Origin: Geobacter sp.
GTDB taxonomy: Bacteria > Desulfobacterota > Desulfuromonadia > Geobacterales > Pseudopelobacteraceae
Assembly: GCA_003574895.1 (NCBI GenBank)
Contig: PJFB01000003.1
Span: forward strand, 248,001 to 312,000
Reading direction: 5' to 3'
DNA: 64,000 nucleotides
This document shows positions 22,024-30,584 of this stretch, piece by piece; the stretch's first letter is position 1, and the number at the start of each line of letters is the position of its first letter. The notes below the pieces were generated by a model that saw only the letters and a list, made by a program, of their open reading frames with translations, was not told the origin of the DNA and made no database searches. The position numbers were made by a program, and so were the translations under genes.

Positions 22024-22044
22024 GGGCGACCCGTTGGGTCGCCC
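22024..22044. repeat. GGGCGACCC hairpin between gcvH and gcvPA
   Basis: A perfect 9-bp inverted repeat, GGGCGACCC-GTT-GGGTCGCCC, in the 78-bp gap between gcvH and gcvPA. There is no T-run, so it is not a simple terminator. It looks like a short palindromic intergenic repeat; it could also tune gcvPA expression or stabilise the upstream RNA. Confidence 0.6.
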
Positions 22045-22079
22045 AATGCAACATGACACTCTGGTGGAGCAGCCAACGC

Positions 22080-22451
22080 CTACAGAGTTTTCAGGTATTC
22101 TCCGTACTGCTCGCTGGTCATCAGGTTCTTCAGTTCCGACTCGTCGGCGATCTCGATCCAGGCCATCCAGCCCGCATCCTCGGCGCTCTCGTTGACAATC
22201 TCTGGGCTGCTGTTCAAGATTTCGTTGATCTTGACCACCTTCCCGGAAATCGGGGCATAGATATCGCTGGCAGCCTTGACCGACTCAATGCTTCCCAACA
22301 CTGCGAACTGTTTGACGACTGCGCCTATCTTTGGCAGCTCGACAAAGGTCACATCCCCCAGTTCATGGGCCGCGTGTTCGCTGATGCCGACCGCGCCGAT
22401 CCCGTCTTTAACCTTGACCCATTCGTGTTCTTTGGTGAAATACATGCTCAT
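22080..22451 (-). CDS. gcvH: Glycine cleavage system H protein
   Basis: Lipoyl carrier that shuttles the aminomethyl group between P, T and L proteins. The 123 residues start MYFTKEHEWVKV after two residues and hold the lipoylated lysine in IESVKAASDIYAPISG. The ATG at 22451 is preferred over an upstream ATG because GGAGGAA sits five bases before it. It lies 71 bp from gcvT on the same strand. Confidence 0.96.
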   Translation of the reverse strand: MSMYFTKEHEWVKVKDGIGAVGISEHAAHELGDVTFVELPKIGAVVKQFAVLGSIESVKAASDIYAPISGKVVKINEILNSSPEIVNESAEDAGWMAWIEIADESELKNLMTSEQYGEYLKTL

Positions 22452-22522
22452 ATTCTTCCTCCCGGTATTCAATATATACAACGTAACTATCCCTTATGGT
22501 GTCTTGGCCACTGTAATCAATA

Positions 22523-23611
22523 TCAGGATCTCAAGGATCCGCCCCGATAAAAAGGCAATTGACAAACCGTCGCCTCCATGCTGATCCGATCATGCTGAAT
22601 GGTGAGCGGCGCACCGATCACCGCTGCCTCCGGCTTTACATACCCCAGGCCGATACCGCAGCCAAGCATAGGCGAAAACACACCGCTGGTCACACTCCCG
22701 ACAGACCCTGCCTCCTGGCAAAGCTGGTAGTGGTGGCGCGGGGAACGGCGGCCGATGACCTCGAAGGCCACCTTTTTTCGCGGCACCCCCTGTTGTTTCT
22801 GGCGCAGCAGCGCTTCCTTGCCGACGAAATTCTTTTCAAAGTTGACAAATCCTTCCAAGTCCGCCTCCAATGGCGTCGTGGACTCATCAATGTCGCTGCC
22901 GTAAAGGGAGTAACCGACTTCCAGACGCAATACGTCACGCGCGCCCAAGCCGGCCGGCCTTACCCTGCCATCTTTCAACAGCAGATCCCACAGCTCCCCG
23001 GCCTTGGCAGCGGGCAGAAAGATTTCATAGCCCAGTTCGCCGGTATAGCCGGTGCGGCTTACTATGGCTTCGCAGCCGAGAATTTCCATTGTTGTAAACT
23101 TGAAATAAGGGAGTTGGGCGATGCCGGCGCCAAAGGCCGCAGTCATTACGTCCCTGGAATGTGGTCCCTGAATATCCAGCTTGCCCGTGTCGGCCGAGAT
23201 ATCGGTAAAGTCACCGCCATGCAGACGGGACTTGATGACACTGAAATCATTGTCGGATGTTGCGGCATTGACCACGATCATGGCCCTGTCTTCGGCCAGG
23301 CGGAAGACAATCAGATCATCGATGATGCCGCCCTTCTCGTTAAGCAGGAAGCCATAGCGCGAACGTCCGATCGGGATCGATTTCACCGAAAACGTAAAGA
23401 CGTCTTCCAAGCCGCCGGCCTCAAAATCACCCTGGTAGAGAAACTCTCCCATATGGCAGATATCGAAGAGCGCGGCCTGCTCCCGGCACCACTTGTGCTC
23501 GGCAATGATCCCTTCATACTGGATCGGCATGTTCCAACCGCCGAACGGAGCCATCAGCGCCTTGATAGCTTCGTGCCGGCTGCAAAGCGGTGTTGATCTG
23601 AGCTGTTCCAT
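22523..23611 (-). CDS. gcvT: Glycine cleavage system T protein (aminomethyltransferase)
   Basis: Transfers the methylene group from H protein to tetrahydrofolate. The 362 residues begin STPLCSRHEAIKALMAPFGGWNMPIQY and contain DICHMGEF, LDIQGPHSRDVM and TGYTGELGYEIF, the standard GcvT signatures. The ATG at 23611 has GGGAGAA before it and is favoured over the longer open frame. It is the first glycine-cleavage gene of the block, but a secreted hypothetical gene ends only 22 bp upstream, so the promoter may lie further up. I found no glycine riboswitch. Confidence 0.96.
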   Translation of the reverse strand: MEQLRSTPLCSRHEAIKALMAPFGGWNMPIQYEGIIAEHKWCREQAALFDICHMGEFLYQGDFEAGGLEDVFTFSVKSIPIGRSRYGFLLNEKGGIIDDLIVFRLAEDRAMIVVNAATSDNDFSVIKSRLHGGDFTDISADTGKLDIQGPHSRDVMTAAFGAGIAQLPYFKFTTMEILGCEAIVSRTGYTGELGYEIFLPAAKAGELWDLLLKDGRVRPAGLGARDVLRLEVGYSLYGSDIDESTTPLEADLEGFVNFEKNFVGKEALLRQKQQGVPRKKVAFEVIGRRSPRHHYQLCQEAGSVGSVTSGVFSPMLGCGIGLGYVKPEAAVIGAPLTIQHDRISMEATVCQLPFYRGGSLRS

Positions 23612-23633
23612 GATTATTTCTCCCTGGCCGCAG

Positions 23634-24125
23634 TTATTGATAGGGCGACGTAATGATATTGTTCTTGTGGCGAGAACCCTTGCCTTTTTTCCCGGTAATG
23701 CCGGCCAGGCTGAGGATGTCATTCAACTGCATCTTCCATCCTCCATCCTCCAGTGAGAGCTTGAAGTCGCGGGTACTGGAGTCCACCGGCCCTGGGGTTC
23801 CTTCGAGGTTGACCTTGACATAGACCGTGGCCTCGTTGCGCTTTTCATGCATTACCCTGAAGTTCTGGAGCTTCTGCCAGCAGCATGCCGGCCTTATTGT
23901 TGTTTCGCGCATCCTTGCAATAAAATTTTCCTTGGTGGTTCTGCCGCGGTGGGACAAACTCTCGTAGAGTTGTTCAAATCGTCCTTCACGCCACAGATCC
24001 AAAGTTTCCGACATGGACTGTTCCAGGACTGACCCGGTTGCCGCGGCATTGGCATCGGCGCACTTCAACACAGCAAACAATATGGTACACAGAATAAATG
24101 ATGCGATGCTGAAGCGAAGGGCCAT
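23634..24125 (-). CDS. Secreted hypothetical protein upstream of gcvT
   Basis: 163 residues with a Sec-type signal peptide (hydrophobic FSIASFILCTILFAVL, cleavage near ANA-A). The mature part is a small mixed alpha/beta domain (EQSMSETLDLWREGRFEQLYESL, then beta-rich EATVYVKVNLEGTPG and FKLSLEDGGWKMQL) that resembles NTF2-like or DUF4878-type lipid/ligand domains; I cannot name it with confidence. GGAGGAG lies three bases before ATG 24125. It may be co-transcribed with gcvT, but no link to glycine cleavage is apparent. Confidence 0.7.
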   Translation of the reverse strand: MALRFSIASFILCTILFAVLKCADANAAATGSVLEQSMSETLDLWREGRFEQLYESLSHRGRTTKENFIARMRETTIRPACCWQKLQNFRVMHEKRNEATVYVKVNLEGTPGPVDSSTRDFKLSLEDGGWKMQLNDILSLAGITGKKGKGSRHKNNIITSPYQ

Positions 24126-24430
24126 AAACTCCTCCATAATCATTTAATCAACGCAAACACCACGCACAACATAACGACTTGTAATTATTGTGTTTTACCG
24201 GACTACACCAAAACTTTTAACTTCGAAGATTGTGCATATTTTGGGTAAAAAGTAAAGACCAAAGCGCCGCTGAAATGAGTTTCCAATCCCGGTAGAGTCC
24301 AATCTATCAAACCTGGTGAACAGCCCATGAAAGCTTTCGCTGAATCTATGGACACTTAAGCGATAGGACATCGGCTATTTGAATTGAAGATGCATACGGA
24401 GTCTGCAGCAGTTAAATGCCCTGAATATAT
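24126..24430. other. Intergenic gap without recognised elements
   Basis: 305 bp between the secreted hypothetical and the PilZ gene. I see no gene, clear terminator, riboswitch or repeat. It must contain the promoter of the minus-strand unit that starts at 24125, but no convincing boxes stand out. Confidence 0.5.
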
Positions 24431-24715
24431 TCAGGAGTCAGATGCATCCCGTTTAAGGAAGCATAATCCGATTCTGGGGGAGTTGAGGCGGGCTATTTTG
24501 CTGTTGTGCTCTCCGGAACTGAAAACCGGGTCATTGTTTAAAATCAAACTGCACTTATCTCCTGCGCGTATTCCGACTGGAATCGTTCCGCACATTCTGA
24601 TGAGGGCACCGGTGAAAGAAATGTTTTCCAGAATGCACCAGTACTTGGATTCATTGTAATATAGGACACACTTCGTAAAGCATCCGATCCTTATGTTCTG
24701 TCTCTTCTCGATCAT
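24431..24715 (-). CDS. PilZ-domain protein (c-di-GMP receptor)
   Basis: A 94-residue stand-alone PilZ domain. The first c-di-GMP motif appears as KRQNIR at the N terminus (Arg-rich RxxxR region, here K-R-Q-N-I-R) and the second as ENISFTGALI, matching (D/N)xSxxG. Such proteins bind c-di-GMP and pass the signal to motility or surface targets. It diverges from the HD-GYP gene at 24992, which would degrade the same messenger. The motif is not perfect at the first arginine, so binding should not be assumed. Confidence 0.8.
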   Translation of the reverse strand: MIEKRQNIRIGCFTKCVLYYNESKYWCILENISFTGALIRMCGTIPVGIRAGDKCSLILNNDPVFSSGEHNSKIARLNSPRIGLCFLKRDASDS

Positions 24716-24932
24716 AATGCAGGCCTTTCGTACACACGCACCACACGCGAATCCGGAGAGTGAAGCAATTGGAAGGGGCTATTCAGACAAACGCTGCAAT
24801 AAGTGGCAAGCTTGAGACATCACCTGACCGTACTAACTCGTTTGAATTATATTACTACACAAATCGCAATTGTAAACCGCGCTGTATTAAAATTATCAAA
24901 CAATACATCATTGTGATATTTCAAGGTTTTTC

Positions 24933-24961
24933 TTGTTAAAATCTTTGTATGCGCATACAAT
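24933..24961 (+). promoter_or_regulatory. Promoter of the GAF-HD-GYP gene with overlapping palindrome
   Basis: TTGTTA (24933-24938), a 17-bp spacer and TACAAT (24956-24961). A perfect 16-bp palindrome, TTGTATGCGCATACAA (24945-24960), covers the spacer end and most of the -10 box, so a repressor bound there would block RNA polymerase. Confidence 0.65.
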
Positions 24962-24991
24962 GCGAACTCACATCTTGGTGGGGGTAACCCT

Positions 24992-26245
24992 ATGTCAAAC
25001 CAATACGCCGATTTGCACAAAATCCTTAATCTCGGCTTCGAATTTTCCCAAATAAAGGACATAGACCTGCTCCTGGAAAAAATCCTGGGAGAAGCACGCA
25101 AATTTACCAGCTGCGATGCAGGGTCCATCTATGTCAAGGAGGGGGAAAACCTCCGTTTCAGTTATGCCCAGAACGACACCCTGCAAAGAAAACTGCCTTT
25201 GGGACGAAAACTACCATATGCCACTTTCAGCGTTCCGATCAGCAACCAATCGATTGCCGGCCATGTAGCTGCTAACGGCACAATCCTTAATATCTCCGAT
25301 GTGTACGAGCTTGATGCTTCTATCCCCTTCTCATTCAATCGTTCATACGATGACATAACCAACTATCGCACCAAATCGATGCTGACCATCCCGCTGAAAA
25401 ACTTTCGCGGCGACATCATTGGTGTGTTGCAGCTGATCAATGCCATGGACGACAAAGGAGAATATATCCCTTTTGCCGAAGACGACGCCAACACCATAAA
25501 ATATTTTGCCAATAATGCGGCACACGCAATCGAACGCGCCAAAATGACCCGCGAAATTATCCTGCGAATGAACAAAATGGCGGAACTTCGCGACCCGAAA
25601 GAGACCGGCCCCCATGTCAACCGGGTCGCATCCTATGCCGTCATTCTTTATGAAACCTGGGCAATGACAAATGGACTGCCCCAAGACGAAATAGACAAGA
25701 ACCGTGACGTATTACGCATGTCGGCCATGCTCCACGACGTGGGCAAGGTAGCCATCTCAGACACGATACTGAAAAAACCTGGCCGTTTCACTCCAGAGGA
25801 ATTTCAGGTAATGAAGCTGCACACGTTGTATGGTGCCAACCTCTTTAAGGACATCTACTCGGACTTCGACGAATCGGCCGGCATAGTGGCGCTCAACCAC
25901 CATGAGCGCTGGGACGGCACGGGTTATCCTGGGCATATCGACCCAACGACACTAAAACCGCTGCCCGGATATGATCTCGAAGGAGGTGGGGCCCGCGGAA
26001 AGCAGGGCAAGGAGATCCCGCTCTTCGGACGGATTGTAGCCCTGGCAGACGTCTATGATGCGCTCTCGTCACGACGCTGCTACAAGGAAGCCTGGGACGA
26101 AAACAGCGTGGTGACGACGATCCGAGAAGAAGCCGGCAAACAGTTCGACCCCGAGCTGGTAGAGGTTTTCATGGAGTGCCTGGACAGCTTTCGCCAGATT
26201 GAAAAGCTCTATCCAGATGAAGCCGCTGAAGCGTCGCTATCCTGA
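24992..26245 (+). CDS. GAF-HD-GYP c-di-GMP phosphodiesterase
   Basis: Cytoplasmic 417-residue protein. The N-terminal GAF domain (about 10-185) should bind a small ligand. The C-terminal HD-GYP domain has the metal motif LHDVGKVAI, the HHERWDGTGYPG signature and FGRIVALADVYDAL, so it is predicted to hydrolyse c-di-GMP (or, in Geobacter relatives, possibly cGAMP) to linear forms. There is an insertion of about 20 residues between GYPG and the later PLFGR (DPTTLKPLPGYDLEGGGARG), not unusual in the family. It stands alone after a clear promoter; the PilZ gene is divergent. Confidence 0.92.
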   Translation: MSNQYADLHKILNLGFEFSQIKDIDLLLEKILGEARKFTSCDAGSIYVKEGENLRFSYAQNDTLQRKLPLGRKLPYATFSVPISNQSIAGHVAANGTILNISDVYELDASIPFSFNRSYDDITNYRTKSMLTIPLKNFRGDIIGVLQLINAMDDKGEYIPFAEDDANTIKYFANNAAHAIERAKMTREIILRMNKMAELRDPKETGPHVNRVASYAVILYETWAMTNGLPQDEIDKNRDVLRMSAMLHDVGKVAISDTILKKPGRFTPEEFQVMKLHTLYGANLFKDIYSDFDESAGIVALNHHERWDGTGYPGHIDPTTLKPLPGYDLEGGGARGKQGKEIPLFGRIVALADVYDALSSRRCYKEAWDENSVVTTIREEAGKQFDPELVEVFMECLDSFRQIEKLYPDEAAEASLS

Positions 26246-26343
26246 AAATTCCCGGAGCCGATTCGATTTCAAGGTTCTTGAGCCGGCCAAGAACGTGAAC
26301 CCATAAAGCGGTCCGAACATCATGAATCGCTAAGAAAGATCTT

Positions 26344-28182
26344 ATGCTCCATGAATTGATCCTTATTCTAACCCAGTTTGGAGGGGGGCCCGGCGACCCG
26401 GCAAATAACGCCGTGCGCTTTCTTCTGGCAGCCTTCTTCTGGGGTACTCTCCTCTTAATCTCTTTACGGATGTGGCGGGTCGCCAGAGACCGCCAGCATC
26501 TTTTTTTCGCCTTAGCAGCCCTGGTCGGCATCAGCCGGGAACTTTTCATGTTCGTCGCCGAATACGGCAGTTTCCGCGGTTATGTCTCTTTTCCGGCGCT
26601 TTTCCGCTATTACCCACCCTACGAGCATGCAGTAACCATGTTCTCGGTCATTTTGATGGGATATGCCTTTCTCAGGTATTATCTCGATTTCGAAAAATTC
26701 TCCCGTTTCTACCTGATTGCATGTTCCGCAGTAACATTCCTCCTCTATCTGGTCACGGCGCCGTTATGGATCAAATTTCTCGACGCAGCCATGCACTTAT
26801 ACCCACAAGCCCCCTATGCCGGTGCTTTTTTCGATCATTTCTGGGGAGAGATCGCTTTTAGGGCCTCTGCCGTCTGCATTTATGGAACATTGCTCGTGGC
26901 ATTCTGTTATGCCCGGACCCAAAAGCAGATAGTTCCCTGGCCCGCTCTAGTGGCATTCCTCTACTTTTTCCTGGACGATGCCCTCCAACTTCTTAACATT
27001 GCCCTTTCGGGCCGGTACACATCCGAATTGGTCCCACTCCGCCATTGCCTGCACCTGTGGGGGATCACGCTGCTTGTCGGGGTATATTGGTGGGACATCA
27101 ACAATCGTGTAGGCAAACTCCAAGAGGTGAGGAACAGGATTTTCAACCTGACACCCGACATACTGGGCATTGCGGATCTTTCGGGAAAAATTTCGGTTCT
27201 CAGCCCAGCCTGCGAGGCAATTCTGGGTTATCGTCCCGAAGAGCTGGTCGGAGCCCACCTGCAGGATCTGGGTTTTCCAAGTCCGGCAGCGACGTTAAAT
27301 ACTGATCCACAGAATTTTACCGCCGAAGACGATTGCATCTATCATACGATCAGCGGTGAGGCCCGCTGGATACACTGGAAATTCCAGGTGGTCGAAGACC
27401 AGGACCAGGTCTATTTCGTAATATCAGATTTGACGCATCGCAAATTTGCCGAGCTTGAGCGGGAAGAGATGTCCCGCAAAATCGCCGCTTCCAACAAAGA
27501 ACTGCAGCACTTTGCCTACATAGCATCCCATGACCTCCAGGAACCCCTGCGCACCATTACCAGCTTTATCCAACTGCTGGCCAAACGATACAAGGGCAAA
27601 CTGGACAGCGATGCCGACGACTTCATCGACTTCATCACTGACGGGGCCAAGCGGATGCAGCAGCTGATTACCGATCTGCTCAGCTATTCCAGGGTCGATT
27701 CCAAAGGAAAGGATTTTGCCGACTTTGATTGCGAGGCGGTATTAGCGCGTACCATCGACAACCTGAGGCAGGCCATAACCGAGAGTGGCGCAATGATCAC
27801 CCACGACCCGCTGCCGGTCATGTACGGCGATGATATCCAGATATCGCAACTGCTACAAAACCTTATCGGAAATGCCATCAAGTTCAGGAGTTCCGACGCC
27901 GTCGCGATCCATGTCGGAGTAACCGACAGACCCGACGAATGGGAAATCAGCGTCCGCGACAATGGCATCGGCATCGAACCAGAATTCTTCGAGCGGATTT
28001 TCGAGATTTTCCAGTGCCTGCATCCCAGAGATCAGTATCCGGGAACCGGAATCGGGCTGGCTATATGCAAAAAAATCGTAGAGCGGCACAACGGAAAAAT
28101 CAGCGTTGCCTCAGAACCTGGCAAGGGAACAACCTTTACCTTCACGATCAGCAAAAGCCAACAAGCTGACATAGGATTATGA
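26344..28182 (+). CDS. Polytopic sensor histidine kinase with PAS domain
   Basis: 612 residues: a multi-helix N-terminal membrane domain (about residues 15-240, MASE-like, sensing within the membrane), a PAS domain (about 255-365), then HisKA with phospho-acceptor IASHDLQEPLRTI and an HATPase with QNLIGNAIKF, RDNGIGIEP and GTGIGLAICKKIVERH. The DLQEPLR form of the H-box is that of the cyanobacterial-phytochrome (Cph1-like) kinase group, which usually pairs with single-domain receivers like the one at 30132. The TGA overlaps the ATG of the next kinase gene. Confidence 0.9.
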   Translation: MLHELILILTQFGGGPGDPANNAVRFLLAAFFWGTLLLISLRMWRVARDRQHLFFALAALVGISRELFMFVAEYGSFRGYVSFPALFRYYPPYEHAVTMFSVILMGYAFLRYYLDFEKFSRFYLIACSAVTFLLYLVTAPLWIKFLDAAMHLYPQAPYAGAFFDHFWGEIAFRASAVCIYGTLLVAFCYARTQKQIVPWPALVAFLYFFLDDALQLLNIALSGRYTSELVPLRHCLHLWGITLLVGVYWWDINNRVGKLQEVRNRIFNLTPDILGIADLSGKISVLSPACEAILGYRPEELVGAHLQDLGFPSPAATLNTDPQNFTAEDDCIYHTISGEARWIHWKFQVVEDQDQVYFVISDLTHRKFAELEREEMSRKIAASNKELQHFAYIASHDLQEPLRTITSFIQLLAKRYKGKLDSDADDFIDFITDGAKRMQQLITDLLSYSRVDSKGKDFADFDCEAVLARTIDNLRQAITESGAMITHDPLPVMYGDDIQISQLLQNLIGNAIKFRSSDAVAIHVGVTDRPDEWEISVRDNGIGIEPEFFERIFEIFQCLHPRDQYPGTGIGLAICKKIVERHNGKISVASEPGKGTTFTFTISKSQQADIGL

Positions 28183-30077
28183 TGGCATTTCGACCGAATT
28201 CATTTATCCGCCCTAGCGGCACGCTTCATGTACTCGTCTTAAGAGCTGCAACGTTTTGCCTGACGTTATTCCTGCTCTGCTGCCTCTTCAGCCATCCGGC
28301 AACCGCGGATACCGGTATTGAACAGAAGTCCAACATACTGATACTGGACTCCTATCACCCCTATTATTCATGGTCGGACGACGAGGTCGAAGGTATCGTA
28401 GAAACGCTGCATAAGGCCCGGCCGGAAGAAGAGCCGATCATTGAATACCTGGACTGCAAGTTCTTTCCCAAAGAAGAACATTTCAAGGAACTGAGGGCGC
28501 TTTTCCTCCGCAAATTCAGTAGAGTCAAAATATCGGTAATCATCGCGGCCGACAATCCGGCCCTGGACTTTGCCCTGAAATACCGTGACGAAATATTTCC
28601 AGGTACTCCAATCGTATTCTGCGGAATCAATGGCTTTGAACCGCAAATGTTGGCCGGCCACAAAAACGTGACCGGAGTGGCAGAAATGCTTGATGTCAGC
28701 GGCAGTGTCAAACTTATGCTCCGCGTGCACCCTGGCACGCGTGAAATTTTCATCATTCATGACTACACATCGACCGGACTTGCCACCCGAAGCCAGGCCG
28801 AAAAAGACCTGCAAAACTTGAAAGGCATCGTACCGATCCGTTACATGGGTAACGTCAGCACCGAGGAACTGCTGCGCCAGGTAAAATCACTGCCGCCGAC
28901 AACCCTGGTTTTCGCCCTCTCCTACAGCCGCGACAGCGTTGGCAGGGTCTTCGATCATCGCAAGATAGCCAATTTGCTGGGAGAGAACTCGTCAGTTCCG
29001 GTATACGCAGCACACGAAGAACGTATCGGCTCCGGAATAATCGGAGGATGCCTGCTGGGGGGCAAACTGCACGGTGCCAAGGCCGCCGAAATGGCCCTTG
29101 AGATCCTCAACGGCCGGGATATCGCCTCCATGCCGGTCTACACGGGCAAAATCTCACGGGTCATGTTTGACTATAACGTGCTCACCCGCTTCAAGATTCC
29201 CTTATCTCAGCTACCGGCAAACAGCATTCTGATCAACAGGCCCGTTACGTTTTACGAAAAATATACCACCCTGGTCTGGACAACCATTGGCGTAATCACC
29301 AGCCTGGCCATCATCATCGTGCTGCTAATAGTCAATGTCACCCAAAAGCGCAGGGCAACGGGAGAACTGGCGGCCAAGGCCGACGAACTTGAGCGGACCA
29401 ATGCCGAGTTACAGGAATTTTCCATGATTGCCTACCATGACATGCAGGAGCCGCTCAGAAGCATAAGCGGCTTCGTACAGTTACTGCAGCGACAGTACAG
29501 TGGAAGACTGGACAAAAATGCCGATGAATACATTGCCCTGACCGTGCAGAATGTACAGCTCATGAAGCAGCTTTTCAGCGACCTGTTAAGCTACATCGGT
29601 CTCAGCAGAAAAGAGGTGGAGTACAATTGCCACAACGGCAATTCTATTTTAAGTTCGGTGCTTTCCGACCTCTCCGAACAGATCGACTGCTGCCAGGCGC
29701 GGATTACGTCCGATCAACTGCCGGCAATCTATGGCGATCGCTCCATGCTGATACTCCTTCTGCACAACCTGATTTCCAATGCCCTAAAATTCAGGGGCGA
29801 ACAGGCACCCCGGATATTTATCACTGGCAGCCAAGACAAGGGCCAGGTGGTCATATCAATCCGCGACAACGGCATTGGTATTGCAGAAGAATTTAGCGAC
29901 AAGGTTTTCAAACTTTTCAAGAAACTGCATAACCACAGTGAATTCACCGGAACAGGGATCGGCCTTGCTATCTGCAAGCGGGTTGTAGAGTTGCATGGCG
30001 GACGAATTTGGCTGGAGTCAGAACCGGGCAAAGGTTCATGTTTTTCATTCAGCTTACCGGTCAAATGCCGGAATTAA
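28179..30077 (+). CDS. Sensor kinase with periplasmic ABC-type substrate-binding domain
   Basis: 632 residues. After a signal/anchor (about 18-42) comes a periplasmic domain of the ABC_sub_bind family (ILILDSYHPYYSWSDDEVEG, then FCGINGFEPQMLAGHKNVTGV and GGCLLGGKLHGAKAAEMALEIL). A membrane helix at about 365-388, a coiled coil, and a HisKA (IAYHDMQEPLRSI) / HATPase (HNLISNALKF, RDNGIGIAEE, GTGIGLAICKRVVELHGG) core follow. It overlaps the preceding kinase by four bases. Same H-box type as its neighbour, but a different input: one kinase senses in the membrane, this one probably a soluble ligand outside. The ligand is unknown. Confidence 0.9.
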   Translation: MMAFRPNSFIRPSGTLHVLVLRAATFCLTLFLLCCLFSHPATADTGIEQKSNILILDSYHPYYSWSDDEVEGIVETLHKARPEEEPIIEYLDCKFFPKEEHFKELRALFLRKFSRVKISVIIAADNPALDFALKYRDEIFPGTPIVFCGINGFEPQMLAGHKNVTGVAEMLDVSGSVKLMLRVHPGTREIFIIHDYTSTGLATRSQAEKDLQNLKGIVPIRYMGNVSTEELLRQVKSLPPTTLVFALSYSRDSVGRVFDHRKIANLLGENSSVPVYAAHEERIGSGIIGGCLLGGKLHGAKAAEMALEILNGRDIASMPVYTGKISRVMFDYNVLTRFKIPLSQLPANSILINRPVTFYEKYTTLVWTTIGVITSLAIIIVLLIVNVTQKRRATGELAAKADELERTNAELQEFSMIAYHDMQEPLRSISGFVQLLQRQYSGRLDKNADEYIALTVQNVQLMKQLFSDLLSYIGLSRKEVEYNCHNGNSILSSVLSDLSEQIDCCQARITSDQLPAIYGDRSMLILLLHNLISNALKFRGEQAPRIFITGSQDKGQVVISIRDNGIGIAEEFSDKVFKLFKKLHNHSEFTGTGIGLAICKRVVELHGGRIWLESEPGKGSCFSFSLPVKCRN

Positions 30078-30131
30078 CCGTCAACAGCCGTAGTACGTTA
30101 ACATCATTTGCGTTATTGGAGGAGTATTCCC

Positions 30132-30575
30132 ATGGTATCAGGTTGCCTGCGGGCTGTGGAGATTCTGCTTGTTGAGGACAACCCGGGCGATATCAGATTA
30201 ACGACCGAGGTCCTTAAGGATGCAAAGCTCTATAACAACATCAATATTGCCAAAGACGGCGTAGAAGCACTGGACTTCCTGTACCGCCGGGGAGATTACT
30301 CCGATGCCGTCAGACCGGATCTGATTCTGCTGGATCTCAACCTTCCCCGGAAGGACGGGAGGGAAGTACTGGAAGAGATAAAAACCGATCCGGCCCTGAA
30401 AAACATACCGGTCGTGGTTCTGACCACCTCCAGCGCCGAGCAGGATATCCTTAAGAGCTATTCCCTGCACGCCAACTGTTACATCACCAAACCGGTGGAC
30501 CTGGAGCAGTTTTCCAGGATCGTGGCATCGATTGAAGAATTCTGGTTTTCCATCGTCAAATTGCCCGGAATGTGA
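30132..30575 (+). CDS. Single-domain response regulator, Rcp1-like
   Basis: 147 residues made of one receiver domain: acidic pair EDN near the start, phospho-acceptor in [13 protein letters not shown], Thr in [11 protein letters not shown] and Lys in [12 protein letters not shown]. The long [11 protein letters not shown] / [13 protein letters not shown] pattern is that of Rcp1, the partner of Cph1-type kinases. ATG 30132 is chosen because GGAGGAG lies seven bases before it; the frame is open 24 bases further up. It has no output domain, so it may act by phosphotransfer or by binding, between the two kinases and the following REC-GGDEF-EAL gene. Confidence 0.9.
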   Translation: MVSGCLRAVEILLVEDNPGDIRLTTEVLKDAKLYNNINIAKDGVEALDFLYRRGDYSDAVRPDLILLDLNLPRKDGREVLEEIKTDPALKNIPVVVLTTSSAEQDILKSYSLHANCYITKPVDLEQFSRIVASIEEFWFSIVKLPGM

Positions 30576-30584
30576 GTGCATCCC

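Noticed and set aside
23612-24430. Glycine riboswitch before the glycine-cleavage genes
   Set aside because: I looked on the minus strand before gcvT and before the secreted hypothetical and found neither the conserved core nor a tandem aptamer layout.
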